From NCBI GenBank assembly GCA_019459055.1, contig JAIBEI010000032.1, positions 1 through 64,000 of the forward strand: a stretch of DNA of 64,000 nt, in the 5' to 3' direction. The position numbers and the translations under genes were made by a program. A model generated the notes under the pieces. The model was not told where the DNA came from. It saw only the letters and a list, made by a program, of their open reading frames with translations, and searched no databases. Of this stretch, positions 8,345 to 20,984 are shown one piece after another (position 1 is the stretch's first letter; the number at the start of each line of letters is the position of its first letter). Origin of the DNA: Thiobacillus sp. (GTDB lineage Bacteria; Pseudomonadota; Gammaproteobacteria; Burkholderiales; Thiobacillaceae).

Positions 8345-10736
8345 GCCAGGCTCGAGTTTCAATTTGCGCTCGAAGCTTTTCATGATCGTGGCCGTGGCGC
8401 TCGGCGCCATGGTTCTGATCGCCACGCTTGCGCTGATGGACGAGCGCTCCCGCCTGATGGAAGACCGCGCAGTCAAGACCCGTCATCTGGTCGAATCCGC
8501 CCATGGCGTGCTTGTGCGCTTCCACTCGTTGCAACAGCGTGGCGAGCTGACCGAGGGCGAGGCGAAGCGCGCTGCCCTCGACACGATCCGGACGATGCGC
8601 TACGACGGCAGCGAGTATTTCTGGATCAACGACCTTGAGCCGCGCATGGTGATGCATCCCATGATGCCGGAACTGGATGGCAAGGACCTGTCGGGCTTCA
8701 CGGATCCGAACGGCAAGCGGCTGTTTGTCGCATTCGCCGACACCGTCCGGAAAAATGGCGCGGGGTTTGTCGATTACCTGTGGCCGAAACCGGGCCTCAC
8801 CCGGCCCGTTTCGAAAATTTCCTATGTGCAAGGCTTTTCTCCCTGGGGATGGGTCATCGGTTCGGGCATTTATATCGACGATGTGAACCGCATTTTCTGG
8901 GATGCCATGCGATGGCAGGTGGGCATCATTTTCGCTGCCATTCTGTTGCTCGGCGGCTTGATGGCACTGGTGGCGCGCCGGGTCGAGCGGGAAATCAATG
9001 ACTATGCTGCGAAACTTGCCCGGTCCAATGCCGAGTTGTGCCAGGCGGCGACCGTCTTCGAAAACACGAAGGAGGGTGTGATGATTGCCGATGCCGCCAA
9101 CCGCGTGGTTGCCGTCAACCGTGCGTTCGCCGAGATTACCGGCTACGGCGCGGACGAACTCATTGGCCGCAGCCCGGAGGTGCTCCGTTCCAGTCGGCAG
9201 GATGAGGTTTTTTACCGGCGCATCGGAGAGGCGATCCATGAGCATGGGCACTGGCAGGGCGAACTCTGGGACCGCCGCAAAAACGGCGAGGACTATCCGG
9301 CGTGGCTCAGCATCAGCGTCGTCAAGGATGACGATGGTCAGGTGACCCATCATGTCAGCGTATTTTCCGATATCACCGTCCTCAAAGAGTCCGAGGCCAG
9401 GCTGGATCAACTGGCCCATCACGACCCGCTGACCGGCCTGCCGAACCGGCTGCTGCTCAATGCGCGCGCCGAGCACGCGTTGGCCAGGGCGTACCGGAAC
9501 GAGAAGCAAATGGCGGTGTTGTTTCTTGACATCGACCGCTTCAAATACATCAACGACACCCTGGGACACCCCGCAGGCGACCTGCTCCTGCAGCAAGTGG
9601 CCGAGCGCCTCAGGGAATGCGTACGGGACGAAGACACCATCAGCCGCGTGGGCGGCGACGAGTTCACTGTCGTGCTGGAGAATCTGGAGGACGCCGGGGC
9701 GGCGAGCACGGTGGCCCGGAAAATCCTCGGCGCGCTATCCAAAAAAGTTGTCCTGTTCGGGCATGAGGTCTTCGTCACGTGCAGCATCGGCATCAGTCTG
9801 TATCCCCGGGACGGCAAAGACATCGTGACCCTGTTCAAGAACGCGGACAGCGCGCTGTACCGCGCCAAGGATCAGGGGCGGGACACGTACCAGTTTTATA
9901 CCGAGGAGCTGACCACCCTGGCCGTCGAGCGCCTGGAACTGGAAAACGATTTGCGCCACGCGCTGGAAACAGGCGAACTGCTGGTCTACTACCAGCCCCA
10001 GGTCAATCTGCGCAGCGGCACGATCACCGGAATGGAAGCGCTGGCGCGCTGGCAGCATCCGCGCCGGGGACTGCTCATGCCGGCCGATTTCATTCCGCTG
10101 GCCGAGGAAACCGGGCTGATCGTGCCGCTCGGCGAATGGGTGCTCCGCACCGCCTGCTTCCAGGCCAAGGCCTGGCTGGATGCCGGCCTGAGCACGGCCC
10201 CGGTCGCGGTCAACCTGTCGCCCCGGCAATTCCGGCAAAAGGACCTGGTGGAACGGATCGCCGGAACCTTGCGGGAAAGCGGACTGCCCCCGGACCATCT
10301 TGAACTCGAAGTCACCGAGGGACTGGTGATGTTCAATGTGGAAGCAAGCGCCACCCTGATGGACCGGTTGAATGACCTGGGGGTGCGCTTTTCGATCGAT
10401 GATTTCGGCACCGGCTATTCCTCGTTGAGCCACCTCAAACGTTTTCCCATCGACAAAATCAAGATTCACCAGTCATTTGTGCAGAACATCACCACCGATC
10501 CGGAAGACGCGGCCATTTCCGCAGCCATCATTTCCCTGACCCATAGCATGAAGCGCAAAGCGATCGCCGAGGGGGTGGAAACGGATGCGCAGCGCGAATT
10601 CCTTTTGTTGCACCACTGTGACGAAATCCAGGGCCATCATTTCAGCAAGCCCGCGCCGGCGGACGAGATCGAACGCCTGCTGCGGGAAATGACGGTTAAC
10701 GATGCGTCGGATGTTTCCCGCAGCCAACCTTCCTAA
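8334..10736 (+). CDS. Cache/PAS bifunctional GGDEF-EAL protein
   Basis: Cache-like sensor (YDGSEYFWINDLEPRMVMHPMMPELDGKDL), PAS, RVGGDEF, and EAL domain (GMEALARWQHP; FSIDDFGTGYSSL). Confidence 0.93.
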   Translation: MKREPGSSFNLRSKLFMIVAVALGAMVLIATLALMDERSRLMEDRAVKTRHLVESAHGVLVRFHSLQQRGELTEGEAKRAALDTIRTMRYDGSEYFWINDLEPRMVMHPMMPELDGKDLSGFTDPNGKRLFVAFADTVRKNGAGFVDYLWPKPGLTRPVSKISYVQGFSPWGWVIGSGIYIDDVNRIFWDAMRWQVGIIFAAILLLGGLMALVARRVEREINDYAAKLARSNAELCQAATVFENTKEGVMIADAANRVVAVNRAFAEITGYGADELIGRSPEVLRSSRQDEVFYRRIGEAIHEHGHWQGELWDRRKNGEDYPAWLSISVVKDDDGQVTHHVSVFSDITVLKESEARLDQLAHHDPLTGLPNRLLLNARAEHALARAYRNEKQMAVLFLDIDRFKYINDTLGHPAGDLLLQQVAERLRECVRDEDTISRVGGDEFTVVLENLEDAGAASTVARKILGALSKKVVLFGHEVFVTCSIGISLYPRDGKDIVTLFKNADSALYRAKDQGRDTYQFYTEELTTLAVERLELENDLRHALETGELLVYYQPQVNLRSGTITGMEALARWQHPRRGLLMPADFIPLAEETGLIVPLGEWVLRTACFQAKAWLDAGLSTAPVAVNLSPRQFRQKDLVERIAGTLRESGLPPDHLELEVTEGLVMFNVEASATLMDRLNDLGVRFSIDDFGTGYSSLSHLKRFPIDKIKIHQSFVQNITTDPEDAAISAAIISLTHSMKRKAIAEGVETDAQREFLLLHHCDEIQGHHFSKPAPADEIERLLREMTVNDASDVSRSQPS

Positions 10737-10800
10737 ACCGCGCTGTCGTTTTGGTCTGTCCGTGGGGTGGCAGCGCCGAAGTTTGAAATCCTCTCCGGGA

Positions 10801-11835
10801 TCAAGTCGCGAAGCTCGCCAGTTGCATCTCAAACTCCGCAGCGCTCAGACCTTCAAATGCATCCCGGCTGAACAGGGTGAGGGCGCCGGCCATTTCGCTC
10901 CAGCCGTAGCCACGCGACTGCGAACTCAATTTTGCGCTGTCCTGCGGGACGCGGGCGACGAGGTGGACGCAGTCGCTGCTGTAGATGAGGTTGTAGGGTG
11001 TGTTGTGCTGGTGCAGCCGGTCGAGCTCGAACCAGGCTTCGGCGGGGTCGGTGAAGCGCTGGCAGGGCAGCGGGTAGGGCCGGGCGCCGCCGTTGTGGGC
11101 AAAGCTGTCATCCAGCATCGGCGGGGGGCTCGCCGGCACGAAGCTCTGGAAGTGCAGGTGGTTGACCGATGCGCCGGCGCCCAGGCTGTTGTAGCCCAGG
11201 CAGAGGCCGGGCACGCCGGATTCCGCACAAAGGTCCCAGGCCCAGCCGTGCAGTTCCGGGGTGAGACATTGCGGCAGCTCGCGTGCCGGTTCCGGCGCCA
11301 GCAGGCCGTGCAGGCGGGCGAAGGGGAACTTGTTGTAGAGCAGGCGCGTCGGCTTGCCGGCAAGTTCGCCTTCCCACAGGATTTCCTTGGCGAGGAAGGG
11401 CTTGTTGAAATGGAAGCCGGCCGGGTCGAAGGGGCGCAGCAGGCTTTCGAATTTCATCCCGCTGGTGCGTGGAGGGCGCAGGGCGCGGATGGGGTTGAAC
11501 ATCACGTCCCAGGGGCCGGCGCGGCGGCTTTCCAGCCTTTTCACGTGTTCGGGACCGATGGCATGCAGCTTGAGAAAAACCAGCACGTCGTCGTCCGGCT
11601 CGTCCAGTGTGTGGCCGCGCCTGAGCGTGTCGGCGATGGCGGCGGCAAGTTTGGCATGATGCGCGGCCAATGCGGGCGATAGGCGTGCCCATAGACCCGC
11701 ATCGAAGGCAGCATTGGCCAGCACGAGGATGTGCACGCCGAGGCCGGTGTGGTTCTCCAGCATTTGGACGAGTCCGCCGGCAAAGCCTTGTTCCAGCGCG
11801 GCCGACGAGGTGAACGGGGAGGGAGGCAGGGACAT
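10801..11835 (-). CDS. HIT/GalT-like nucleotide phosphorylase or transferase family protein
   Basis: VNHLHFQSF HIT-like motif, FNPIRALRPPR and KPTRLLYNKFPFARLHGLL. Confidence 0.55.
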   Translation of the reverse strand: MSLPPSPFTSSAALEQGFAGGLVQMLENHTGLGVHILVLANAAFDAGLWARLSPALAAHHAKLAAAIADTLRRGHTLDEPDDDVLVFLKLHAIGPEHVKRLESRRAGPWDVMFNPIRALRPPRTSGMKFESLLRPFDPAGFHFNKPFLAKEILWEGELAGKPTRLLYNKFPFARLHGLLAPEPARELPQCLTPELHGWAWDLCAESGVPGLCLGYNSLGAGASVNHLHFQSFVPASPPPMLDDSFAHNGGARPYPLPCQRFTDPAEAWFELDRLHQHNTPYNLIYSSDCVHLVARVPQDSAKLSSQSRGYGWSEMAGALTLFSRDAFEGLSAAEFEMQLASFAT

Positions 11836-11926
11836 GCGGTGCGGACACGACGGAAGTGAATCCCGTATGGTGCCATCCCGCCGCGGCGGCGGGCATTCAG
11901 GTTTTTTGGGTGGCGCGGCGCGGCGC

Positions 11927-12664
11927 TTATAGCTCGCCGGCGGCGCCGCTGCGCATCACGTTGTCCATTTTTTCACGGATTTCCAGCACGCCGCGGCGCA
12001 GCTCCGGCGTCATGCCGATCTTCTTGCCGGCCATGTCGAGCCAGGTCATGTCCCAGTCCATCATCAGTACCCAGATGTGCTTGTCGCCGTCTTCCATGAC
12101 CGCAATGCGGCAAGGCAGGAACACCACCATTTCCGGAATGATTTTCAGCAGCGCGCGGCCGATGGCGATGTCGCAGAAGCTGAACACCTCGACCCGCGGT
12201 GCCTGGGCATCGCCGAGCACGGTCTGGAAATCCTTCCATATCAGGTTGCTGCCGACGAACTTCAGGTTGAGCTGGTTGGCGCGCAGCATCATCGATTCGA
12301 CCACCTCGTCGAAGCTGACGCCGGGTTTCGCCTGGTATTTGATGGCGAAATGGTTGACCACCTCGCGCGCATCCATCTGCGCCAAATTGGCCATCGCCGG
12401 CATGGCCGTTTCACGCCAGAGCTTCCTTTCCTCCGGCGTCAGCACGCGGCTCATCTGGTAGTCGCGGTAGGGCGGCGGCGCCCCCTGCTGGATCAACATG
12501 GGGCCATAGGGGGTGGGCGTGACATCGAGCCAGTCTTTGGCGGGGGCTTGCGCAGGGGGCGTTGCGGGCGCATCGGCAGCGAATGCCGGCAGGCAGCAAA
12601 ACCAGGCAAGAACGAATGAAAGAGTGCGCATCATGACGTGCCTTCCGAACGGGAATGTCTTCAT
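11927..12664 (-). CDS. DUF302 domain-containing secreted protein
   Basis: Signal peptide; C-terminal EVFSFCDIAIGRALLKIIPEMVVFLPCRIAVMEDGDKHIWVLMM pattern. Start may be ATG 12634. Confidence 0.65.
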   Translation of the reverse strand: MKTFPFGRHVMMRTLSFVLAWFCCLPAFAADAPATPPAQAPAKDWLDVTPTPYGPMLIQQGAPPPYRDYQMSRVLTPEERKLWRETAMPAMANLAQMDAREVVNHFAIKYQAKPGVSFDEVVESMMLRANQLNLKFVGSNLIWKDFQTVLGDAQAPRVEVFSFCDIAIGRALLKIIPEMVVFLPCRIAVMEDGDKHIWVLMMDWDMTWLDMAGKKIGMTPELRRGVLEIREKMDNVMRSGAAGEL

Positions 12665-12686
12665 CCTACGCGCCGTAATGCGGGCG

Positions 12687-15221
<2,535 letters not shown>

Positions 15222-15226
15222 GGGCG

Positions 15227-16294
15227 TTATTCGCGGCGAAACGCCACGACGTGATCGACCGCCAGCTTGATGCCGATCTTTTCGCCGATGGCGTGGTTGT
15301 GGTGAGAGGGCACCAGGGACAGCGCGCGCTGGCCGCTCGGCAGCTTCAGGGTGTAGAGAAATTCGGCGCCGCGAAAGGCCTTGTTCTCGACTTCGGCCAG
15401 CAGCAGGCTGTCGTCGTCGTGGATGATGTCGTCGGGCCGCAGCAGCACGTCGACACGGCAGTTGCGCACGCATTCGTCGCAGCCGCTGGCGTCGCACTCG
15501 ACCGGGATGTGGCCGTCGAGCACGCCAAGCTCGATTTCCACCTGGTGGTCGTTGATCACCTCGCCGGTGACCAGCGCGCCCTGGCCGACGAAGTCGGCGA
15601 CGAAGCGGTTGGCCGGCTCGTGATACAGGTTGTAGGGCGTGTCCCACTGCTGGATACGGCCCTGGTGCATCACCCCGACCCAGTCGGCCAGCGAGAAGGC
15701 CTCGTGCTGGTCGTGGGTGACGATGAGCGCGGTGGTGGCCTCGCGTTTCAGGATGTCGCGCACTTCGAGCGACAGGCGCTCGCGCAGCTCGACGTCAAGG
15801 TTGGAGAACGGCTCGTCCATCAGGATCAGGCGCGGGCGCGGCGCCAGCGCGCGAGCCAGCGCCACGCGCTGCTGCTGGCCGCCGGAGAGCTGGTGCGGAT
15901 ACTGATTGGCGTGGCCGGCCAGCCCGACCAGCCCCAGCAGTTCGTCGATGCGCGCCTGTTTTTCGGCAGCCGACTTGCCGCGCAGGCCGAAGCCGACGTT
16001 CTTCGCCACCGTCAGGTGCGGGAACAGGGCGTAGTCCTGGAACACCATGCCGACGCGGCGCTTTTCGGCGGCCAGCATCCAGCCGGGGCGGCTGACGACC
16101 TCGCCGCCGATGCGGATCTCGCCGCTCTGGATCGGTTCGAAGCCGGAAATGCAGCGCAGCGCCGTGGTCTTGCCGCAGCCGGAGGGGCCGAGCAGGCAGC
16201 CGATCGCGCCTTCGGGCAGGGTGAAGGAGAGGTCGGCGATGATCTGCCGTTCGGCATACGACTGCGAGACGGAATCGAGGATCAGTTCAGCCAT
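15227..16294 (-). CDS. fbpC: Fe(III) ABC transporter ATP-binding protein (FbpC-like)
   Basis: Walker A GPSGCGKTT, LSGGQQQRVALARALA, LILMDEPFSNLD; Cys-rich C-terminal extension. Confidence 0.88.
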   Translation of the reverse strand: MAELILDSVSQSYAERQIIADLSFTLPEGAIGCLLGPSGCGKTTALRCISGFEPIQSGEIRIGGEVVSRPGWMLAAEKRRVGMVFQDYALFPHLTVAKNVGFGLRGKSAAEKQARIDELLGLVGLAGHANQYPHQLSGGQQQRVALARALAPRPRLILMDEPFSNLDVELRERLSLEVRDILKREATTALIVTHDQHEAFSLADWVGVMHQGRIQQWDTPYNLYHEPANRFVADFVGQGALVTGEVINDHQVEIELGVLDGHIPVECDASGCDECVRNCRVDVLLRPDDIIHDDDSLLLAEVENKAFRGAEFLYTLKLPSGQRALSLVPSHHNHAIGEKIGIKLAVDHVVAFRRE

Positions 16295-16299
16295 TGGAC

Positions 16300-17970
16300 T
16301 CAGCCATGGGAATGCGCGCCGCGCCAGGTCAGAAGGATGATGGGGATGATACCGGCAATGACAATGGCGAGCGAAGGCAGCGCGGCGCGCTCCCATTCGC
16401 CTTCCGAGGTCATCTCGAACACCCGCACTGCCAGCGTGTCCCAGCCGAACGGACGGGTCATCAGGGTGATCGGCATTTCCTTCATGATGTCGACGAAGGC
16501 GAACGTCGCCGCGGTGAGCAGACTGGCGCGCAGCAGCGGCAGATGCACTTGCGTCAGCAAGCCGGCGGCGCCGGTGCCAAGATTGCGCGCAGCTTCGTCG
16601 ATGTTGCGGGTGATGCGGTGCAGCCCGCTGTCGACGGGGCCGAAGCCGACCGCGAGAAAGCGCACCAGATAGGCCAGCAGCATCACCAGCAGCGTGCCCT
16701 TGAGGATTTCGGTGCCTTCGAAGCCGAACCAGGCGCGCCCCGCGTCGATCAGCCAGTTGTCCAGCGCTGCCACCGGGATAAACAGGCCCACCGCCAGCAC
16801 CGCGCCGGGGAAGGCGTAGCCGATGGTGGCCAGCCGCTGCGTCCACATCATCGCGGTGCCGGGGCGCTGGCGCCCGGCGTAGGCGAGCAGCAGGGCCACT
16901 GCCACCACCATCAGCGCGCCGAGGCCGGCCAGCAGCACCGAATGCCAGGCAAACGTCCAGTAGCGGGCATCGAGGTCGGTGGCGATGACTTCGCGCGTCC
17001 ACAGCACCAGTTGCGTGACCGGAATCAGGAAGGCGACCGCCAGCACCGTCCCGGCGTACACGAAGGCCAGCCCGGCCAGCGCCGGCGACAGCTGGATGCG
17101 GCGCTGCGCGGCGCTGCGGCCCACCGCGCCGTAACGCATCCGGGTGCGCGAGCGCTGCTCGAACACCACGGCAACCAGCACGAACAGGATCAGGATCGAG
17201 GCGAGCTGCGCCGCCGCCGCCAGCGAGAACAGGCTGTACCAGGCCTTGTAGATCGCGGTGGTGAAGGTATCGTAGTTGAAGATCGCCATGGTGCCGAAAT
17301 CGGCCAGCGTTTCCATCAGCGCCAGCATCAAGCCGGCGGCGATCCACGGCCGCGCCATCGGCAGCGCCACCCGGAAGAAGCCTTGCGTGCGCGACAGGCC
17401 GAGCGATTGCGCCGCTTCCAGCGCAATCGCACCCTGCGTCGCGAAAGCATTTTTTGCGATCAAGTAGACGTAGGGATAGAGCGCCAGCGACATGACCAGG
17501 ATGACGCCGCCGCGCGAGCGGATTTCCGGCAGCCCGGTGATGCCCCAGGCCTCGCGCAGCCAGGTTTGCAGCGGCCCGGTGAAATCCAGCAGGCCGATCG
17601 CGACGAAGGCCGTGACGTAGGCGGGCAGGGCCATCGGCAGCAGCAGCGCCCAGCCGAACAGGCGGCGCCCTGGAAATTCGCACATCGCCACCAGCCAGGC
17701 CAGCGAGACGCCCAGCACGCTGACGCCAATGGCCACGCCGACTACAAGCCAGAGCGTGTTGCCCACCAGTTCAGGCAGCACAAATTCGGTCAGGTGGGCG
17801 AAGATGTCGCCCTCGACCTGGGCGAACGACGAGAAGGTGACGACGACCGGCACCAGTACCAGCGCGGCCACCGCCAGGGCAAACAGCATCCAGCCGCCAG
17901 GACGGCGGACAGGTAAAACAAAAACGCCCGCTGAGGGCGTTTTTGCTGGAGCAGCAGCGTTAGCGGACAA
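16300..17970 (-). CDS. fbpB: Fe(III) ABC transporter permease (FbpB-like)
   Basis: 556-aa permease with duplicated binding-protein-dependent transport domains. Start uncertain (17970 or 17889). Confidence 0.87.
   Translation of the reverse strand: MSANAAAPAKTPSAGVFVLPVRRPGGWMLFALAVAALVLVPVVVTFSSFAQVEGDIFAHLTEFVLPELVGNTLWLVVGVAIGVSVLGVSLAWLVAMCEFPGRRLFGWALLLPMALPAYVTAFVAIGLLDFTGPLQTWLREAWGITGLPEIRSRGGVILVMSLALYPYVYLIAKNAFATQGAIALEAAQSLGLSRTQGFFRVALPMARPWIAAGLMLALMETLADFGTMAIFNYDTFTTAIYKAWYSLFSLAAAAQLASILILFVLVAVVFEQRSRTRMRYGAVGRSAAQRRIQLSPALAGLAFVYAGTVLAVAFLIPVTQLVLWTREVIATDLDARYWTFAWHSVLLAGLGALMVVAVALLLAYAGRQRPGTAMMWTQRLATIGYAFPGAVLAVGLFIPVAALDNWLIDAGRAWFGFEGTEILKGTLLVMLLAYLVRFLAVGFGPVDSGLHRITRNIDEAARNLGTGAAGLLTQVHLPLLRASLLTAATFAFVDIMKEMPITLMTRPFGWDTLAVRVFEMTSEGEWERAALPSLAIVIAGIIPIILLTWRGAHSHG
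17920..17944 (-). terminator. Terminator hairpin within the predicted 5' end of the fbpB-like CDS
   Basis: aaaaacgccc-gctga-gggcgttttt: 10-bp perfect stem, U-rich tail on the minus strand. Confidence 0.75.
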
Positions 17971-17985
17971 GGTGGATCACTTAAA

Positions 17986-18993
17986 TTATTTGTAGCCAGC
18001 GCGATCCATCAATTTTACGGCCTTGATCTGCAGGCTGCCAGCCTCTTTAACGTTGATGAGGTTCTGCCTGAAGCTGCCCCAGGCCGCCACGGACTTGTCG
18101 GGCGCCACTTTCGGGTTGACCGGGTATTCCAGGTTGACGTCGGCGAACAGGTTCTGGGCCTTGTCCGACGAAAGCCACTCGATCAGCTTCTGCGCGCCGG
18201 CCGGGTTTTTGGCATGGCGGGTGACGCCTGCACCGGAGATGTTGACATGTACGCCAGACGCCTTGTTCTTGAGGTTCTGGTTCGGCCAGAATATCGCCAG
18301 CGGCAGATTGGGGGTTTTCTCCATCAGGCGGCCGAAGTAATAGGTGTTGACCAGGGTGACGTCGCATTGCCCGGCGGCCACGGCTTCCATCGCCTTGGTG
18401 TCGTCGGGGAAGGGCGAGGTCGCCAGGTTGCCGATCCAGCCGGTGACGATGTCTTCAGTTTTGCCTTCGCCGTATTCGGTGATCATCATCGCCACCAGGC
18501 TCTGGTTGTAGACCTTCTTCGAGGTGCGCAGGCACAGCCGGCCTTTCCATTTCGGGCTGGCCAGGTCTTCGTAGGTCGACAGGTCGGCCGGTTTCACCTT
18601 GCCGGTGTTGTAGACCATCGTGCGGGCGCGCACCGACAGGCCGAACCACTCGTTGGCGGGGTCGCGCAGGTGAGCCGGCACGTTGGCCTGCAGGGTTTCC
18701 GAGCGAATCGGGCGTAGCAGTCCTTCTTCCGACGCCTGCCACAGGTTGCCCGCATCCACCGTCAGCAGGACATCCGCCGGGGTGTTCTTGCCCTCGGCTT
18801 TGAGGCGCGCCATCAGCGGGCCTTCCTTGTCGGTGATGAACTTGATCTGCACCCCGGTGTCGCGGGTATAGGCGTCGAACAGCGGCTTGATCAGCTGTTC
18901 GTTGCGCGCGGAATACACCACCACCTCTTCCGCCAGCGCGGGCAGGGCGGACGCAACAAGGGCCAGTGCGGCAATCAGTTTGGTCGGTTTCAT
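17986..18993 (-). CDS. fbpA: Fe(III) ABC transporter substrate-binding protein (FbpA-like)
   Basis: Signal peptide then [47 protein letters not shown]. Confidence 0.92.
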   Translation of the reverse strand: MKPTKLIAALALVASALPALAEEVVVYSARNEQLIKPLFDAYTRDTGVQIKFITDKEGPLMARLKAEGKNTPADVLLTVDAGNLWQASEEGLLRPIRSETLQANVPAHLRDPANEWFGLSVRARTMVYNTGKVKPADLSTYEDLASPKWKGRLCLRTSKKVYNQSLVAMMITEYGEGKTEDIVTGWIGNLATSPFPDDTKAMEAVAAGQCDVTLVNTYYFGRLMEKTPNLPLAIFWPNQNLKNKASGVHVNISGAGVTRHAKNPAGAQKLIEWLSSDKAQNLFADVNLEYPVNPKVAPDKSVAAWGSFRQNLINVKEAGSLQIKAVKLMDRAGYK

Positions 18994-19040
18994 GTCTGGT
19001 TGATCCTCAAGTAGTAAGTGTTTGCGAATCGTACTGCAAA

Positions 19041-19055
19041 TGATAACCGTTATCA
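19041..19055. promoter_or_regulatory. Putative Fur box upstream of fbpA
   Basis: TGATAACCGTTATCA, a perfect 7-1-7 palindrome about 50 nt upstream of the fbpA start. Confidence 0.75.
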
Positions 19056-19083
19056 ATACTGGGGCAAAAAAAATAACGGGCCG

Positions 19084-19764
19084 TCAGTTTCGCTCGAACT
19101 GGATCATGGTTTGCAGTTCGCCCTCGAACACCGCTTCCACCCGGATGGTGCCTGGCTGCTCGACGATGTCCAATCCGGCCTGTGCCGGTGGCGAGATGTC
19201 GATCAGGGTCAGCGACTGTGCCGGATAGTCAATCGCCAGCGTAACCCGCATGGGGTAATAGCCATCCAGGAACTTGCGCATATAAGGGCCGTTGATCAGG
19301 TTGAAATAGCCATTGCCGGTGTTGCGCAGCGCGCGGATTTGCGCGGAGAGACACAGGCGCGCCCCCGGCTCGACATGACGCAATTGCACGCTGGCGCCTT
19401 CGATCCACGCATCCTTGATATGGGTAAAGGCATCCACCCGGAGGTCGCGCACGAAACCCTCGCGAAAGGTGATTTGCGTGCTGGGTACGGCATCGAGATG
19501 GTCGTGACATTGCGACAGGCCGACCCAGCCGGAAGCCAGGCTGTCGGTCTCGATGCGGATGTGGTTCTGGTGATGGTGAACGGGCTTGGCGGGCAGCGTT
19601 TCAAGGAAGTGCAATGCCCCCTCGTTGACGGCATCTGCGCTTTCAAAAACGAGATCCTGCGCGGCATGTGCCAGGCCCGCACACAGAATTGCAGCCCCCA
19701 GCAGGCCGTACCGGATCGGGCGTGGGCCGGAACTAGTCGGACACCATTTCGGGGGGGTGGGCAT
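19084..19764 (-). CDS. Hypothetical secreted protein
   Basis: Hydrophobic N-terminus (YGLLGAAILCAGLAHAAQ); the start region overlaps the end of the NlpC/P60 gene. Confidence 0.55.
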   Translation of the reverse strand: MPTPPKWCPTSSGPRPIRYGLLGAAILCAGLAHAAQDLVFESADAVNEGALHFLETLPAKPVHHHQNHIRIETDSLASGWVGLSQCHDHLDAVPSTQITFREGFVRDLRVDAFTHIKDAWIEGASVQLRHVEPGARLCLSAQIRALRNTGNGYFNLINGPYMRKFLDGYYPMRVTLAIDYPAQSLTLIDISPPAQAGLDIVEQPGTIRVEAVFEGELQTMIQFERN

Positions 19765-20212
19765 GATCCGGGGGCGTGACGCGCCCTGCGCCGTCAAAGC
19801 GTTCACGCCAGTAGCGGTCGTTGAGGTTGGAGACCATGACCGCACCCGAGCGGCTGCTCGGGGCATGCACAAAACGGTCATCGCCCAGATAAATGCCGAC
19901 ATGGGAAAATGCGCGGTTGAGGGTGTTGAAGAAGACCAGATCTCCCGGCAAGAGTTCGGTTTTAGCCAATGGCTGCGCGGCTTTGCTGATCGCATGGCTG
20001 TCGCGCGGCAGCACGATGCCGATTGTCTGCCTGAATACATGGCCGACAAAGCCGCTGCAATCGAGTCCGGTTTCGGGCGAAATTCCGCCAAGGCGATACG
20101 GGCTGCCTATCAGGCTGACGGCATACATCGGGATGTCTTCGGGCGGGGTGTTGGCGCAGGCGGGCAACGCCAACAGAAACGCCAACAGGGACAGCAGCAG
20201 GGCAGGCTTCAT
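19733..20212 (-). CDS. NlpC/P60 family cell-wall hydrolase
   Basis: GLDCSGFVGHVFRQ, HVGIYLGDDRFVHAPSS, and a lipoprotein-like signal (LLALPAC). Confidence 0.88.
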   Translation of the reverse strand: MKPALLLSLLAFLLALPACANTPPEDIPMYAVSLIGSPYRLGGISPETGLDCSGFVGHVFRQTIGIVLPRDSHAISKAAQPLAKTELLPGDLVFFNTLNRAFSHVGIYLGDDRFVHAPSSRSGAVMVSNLNDRYWRERFDGAGRVTPPDHAHPPEMVSD

Positions 20213-20287
20213 GGGCTAACAATCTGCTCTATAGTTAAGCAGGAAAAACGGCCAAATCCGGCGAATCTTGACCCTGAGGATTGCATC

Positions 20288-20977
20288 ATGCATGACGCCC
20301 CATCTCTTCCTGACAGTGAAACCAGTATCCTCGAAAAAGCGCAGCTCAAGCAATTGCACGACGAAGCCGCGGCTGCGGCGTCCGAGCCCGATCTGTATGA
20401 GCGGGTACGCGAACTAACCGCGCGTGCGCTGCACGAACGCCGCCTGGCGCTGCAAAACCTCGGCGAAATCGTCGGCGCCATCACCTCAGGGGTAGGCAGC
20501 GGGCTGGCCGCGCGCGGCGGCGAGATGAAGGACGGCCTCAAGCAGGCCATGACCGGCATCGATACGGCCGTCGGCAGTGCTGCGCAGGCGGCTTCCTACG
20601 CCTTGCAGGAAGCCGCCGCACAGGGAAAGGCGTTCAAGGACAACGAACTGAAAGCCAGCCTGGAGCAACTGCGCGACCTGGAGACGCAGCTTGTCGACAG
20701 CCTCAAGCAGACCGCCAGCCAGTCCGGCGACAAGCTGAAAGAGGAGCTTGGCTATTTGATCGACCACCTGAAATATAGCGGTTCCCGCACCGGCGAGCAG
20801 GCGCGGGAAGCGCTGCAGCAGTTGGCGGGTGGCGTCAAAGCCGGCAGCAAGGCGGGGCGCGCCGGCTTGAGCGAATCGGCCAGCACGGCTACCGAGCGTC
20901 TGTCCCAGGTGGCGAGCGGCATTCTGGACGCGCTGGCCGATTCGCTCAAACGGCAGAGCGAACGCCTGCGTTCCTGA
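20288..20977 (+). CDS. Hypothetical helical protein (DUF6781-like)
   Basis: 229-aa Ala/Gln-rich helical ORF with good start context. Confidence 0.5.
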   Translation: MHDAPSLPDSETSILEKAQLKQLHDEAAAAASEPDLYERVRELTARALHERRLALQNLGEIVGAITSGVGSGLAARGGEMKDGLKQAMTGIDTAVGSAAQAASYALQEAAAQGKAFKDNELKASLEQLRDLETQLVDSLKQTASQSGDKLKEELGYLIDHLKYSGSRTGEQAREALQQLAGGVKAGSKAGRAGLSESASTATERLSQVASGILDALADSLKRQSERLRS

Positions 20978-20984
20978 TCCCCCC

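Noticed and set aside
16294-17916. 540-aa plus-strand ORF opposite fbpB
   Set aside because: Antisense shadow with a biased Gln/Arg/His composition.
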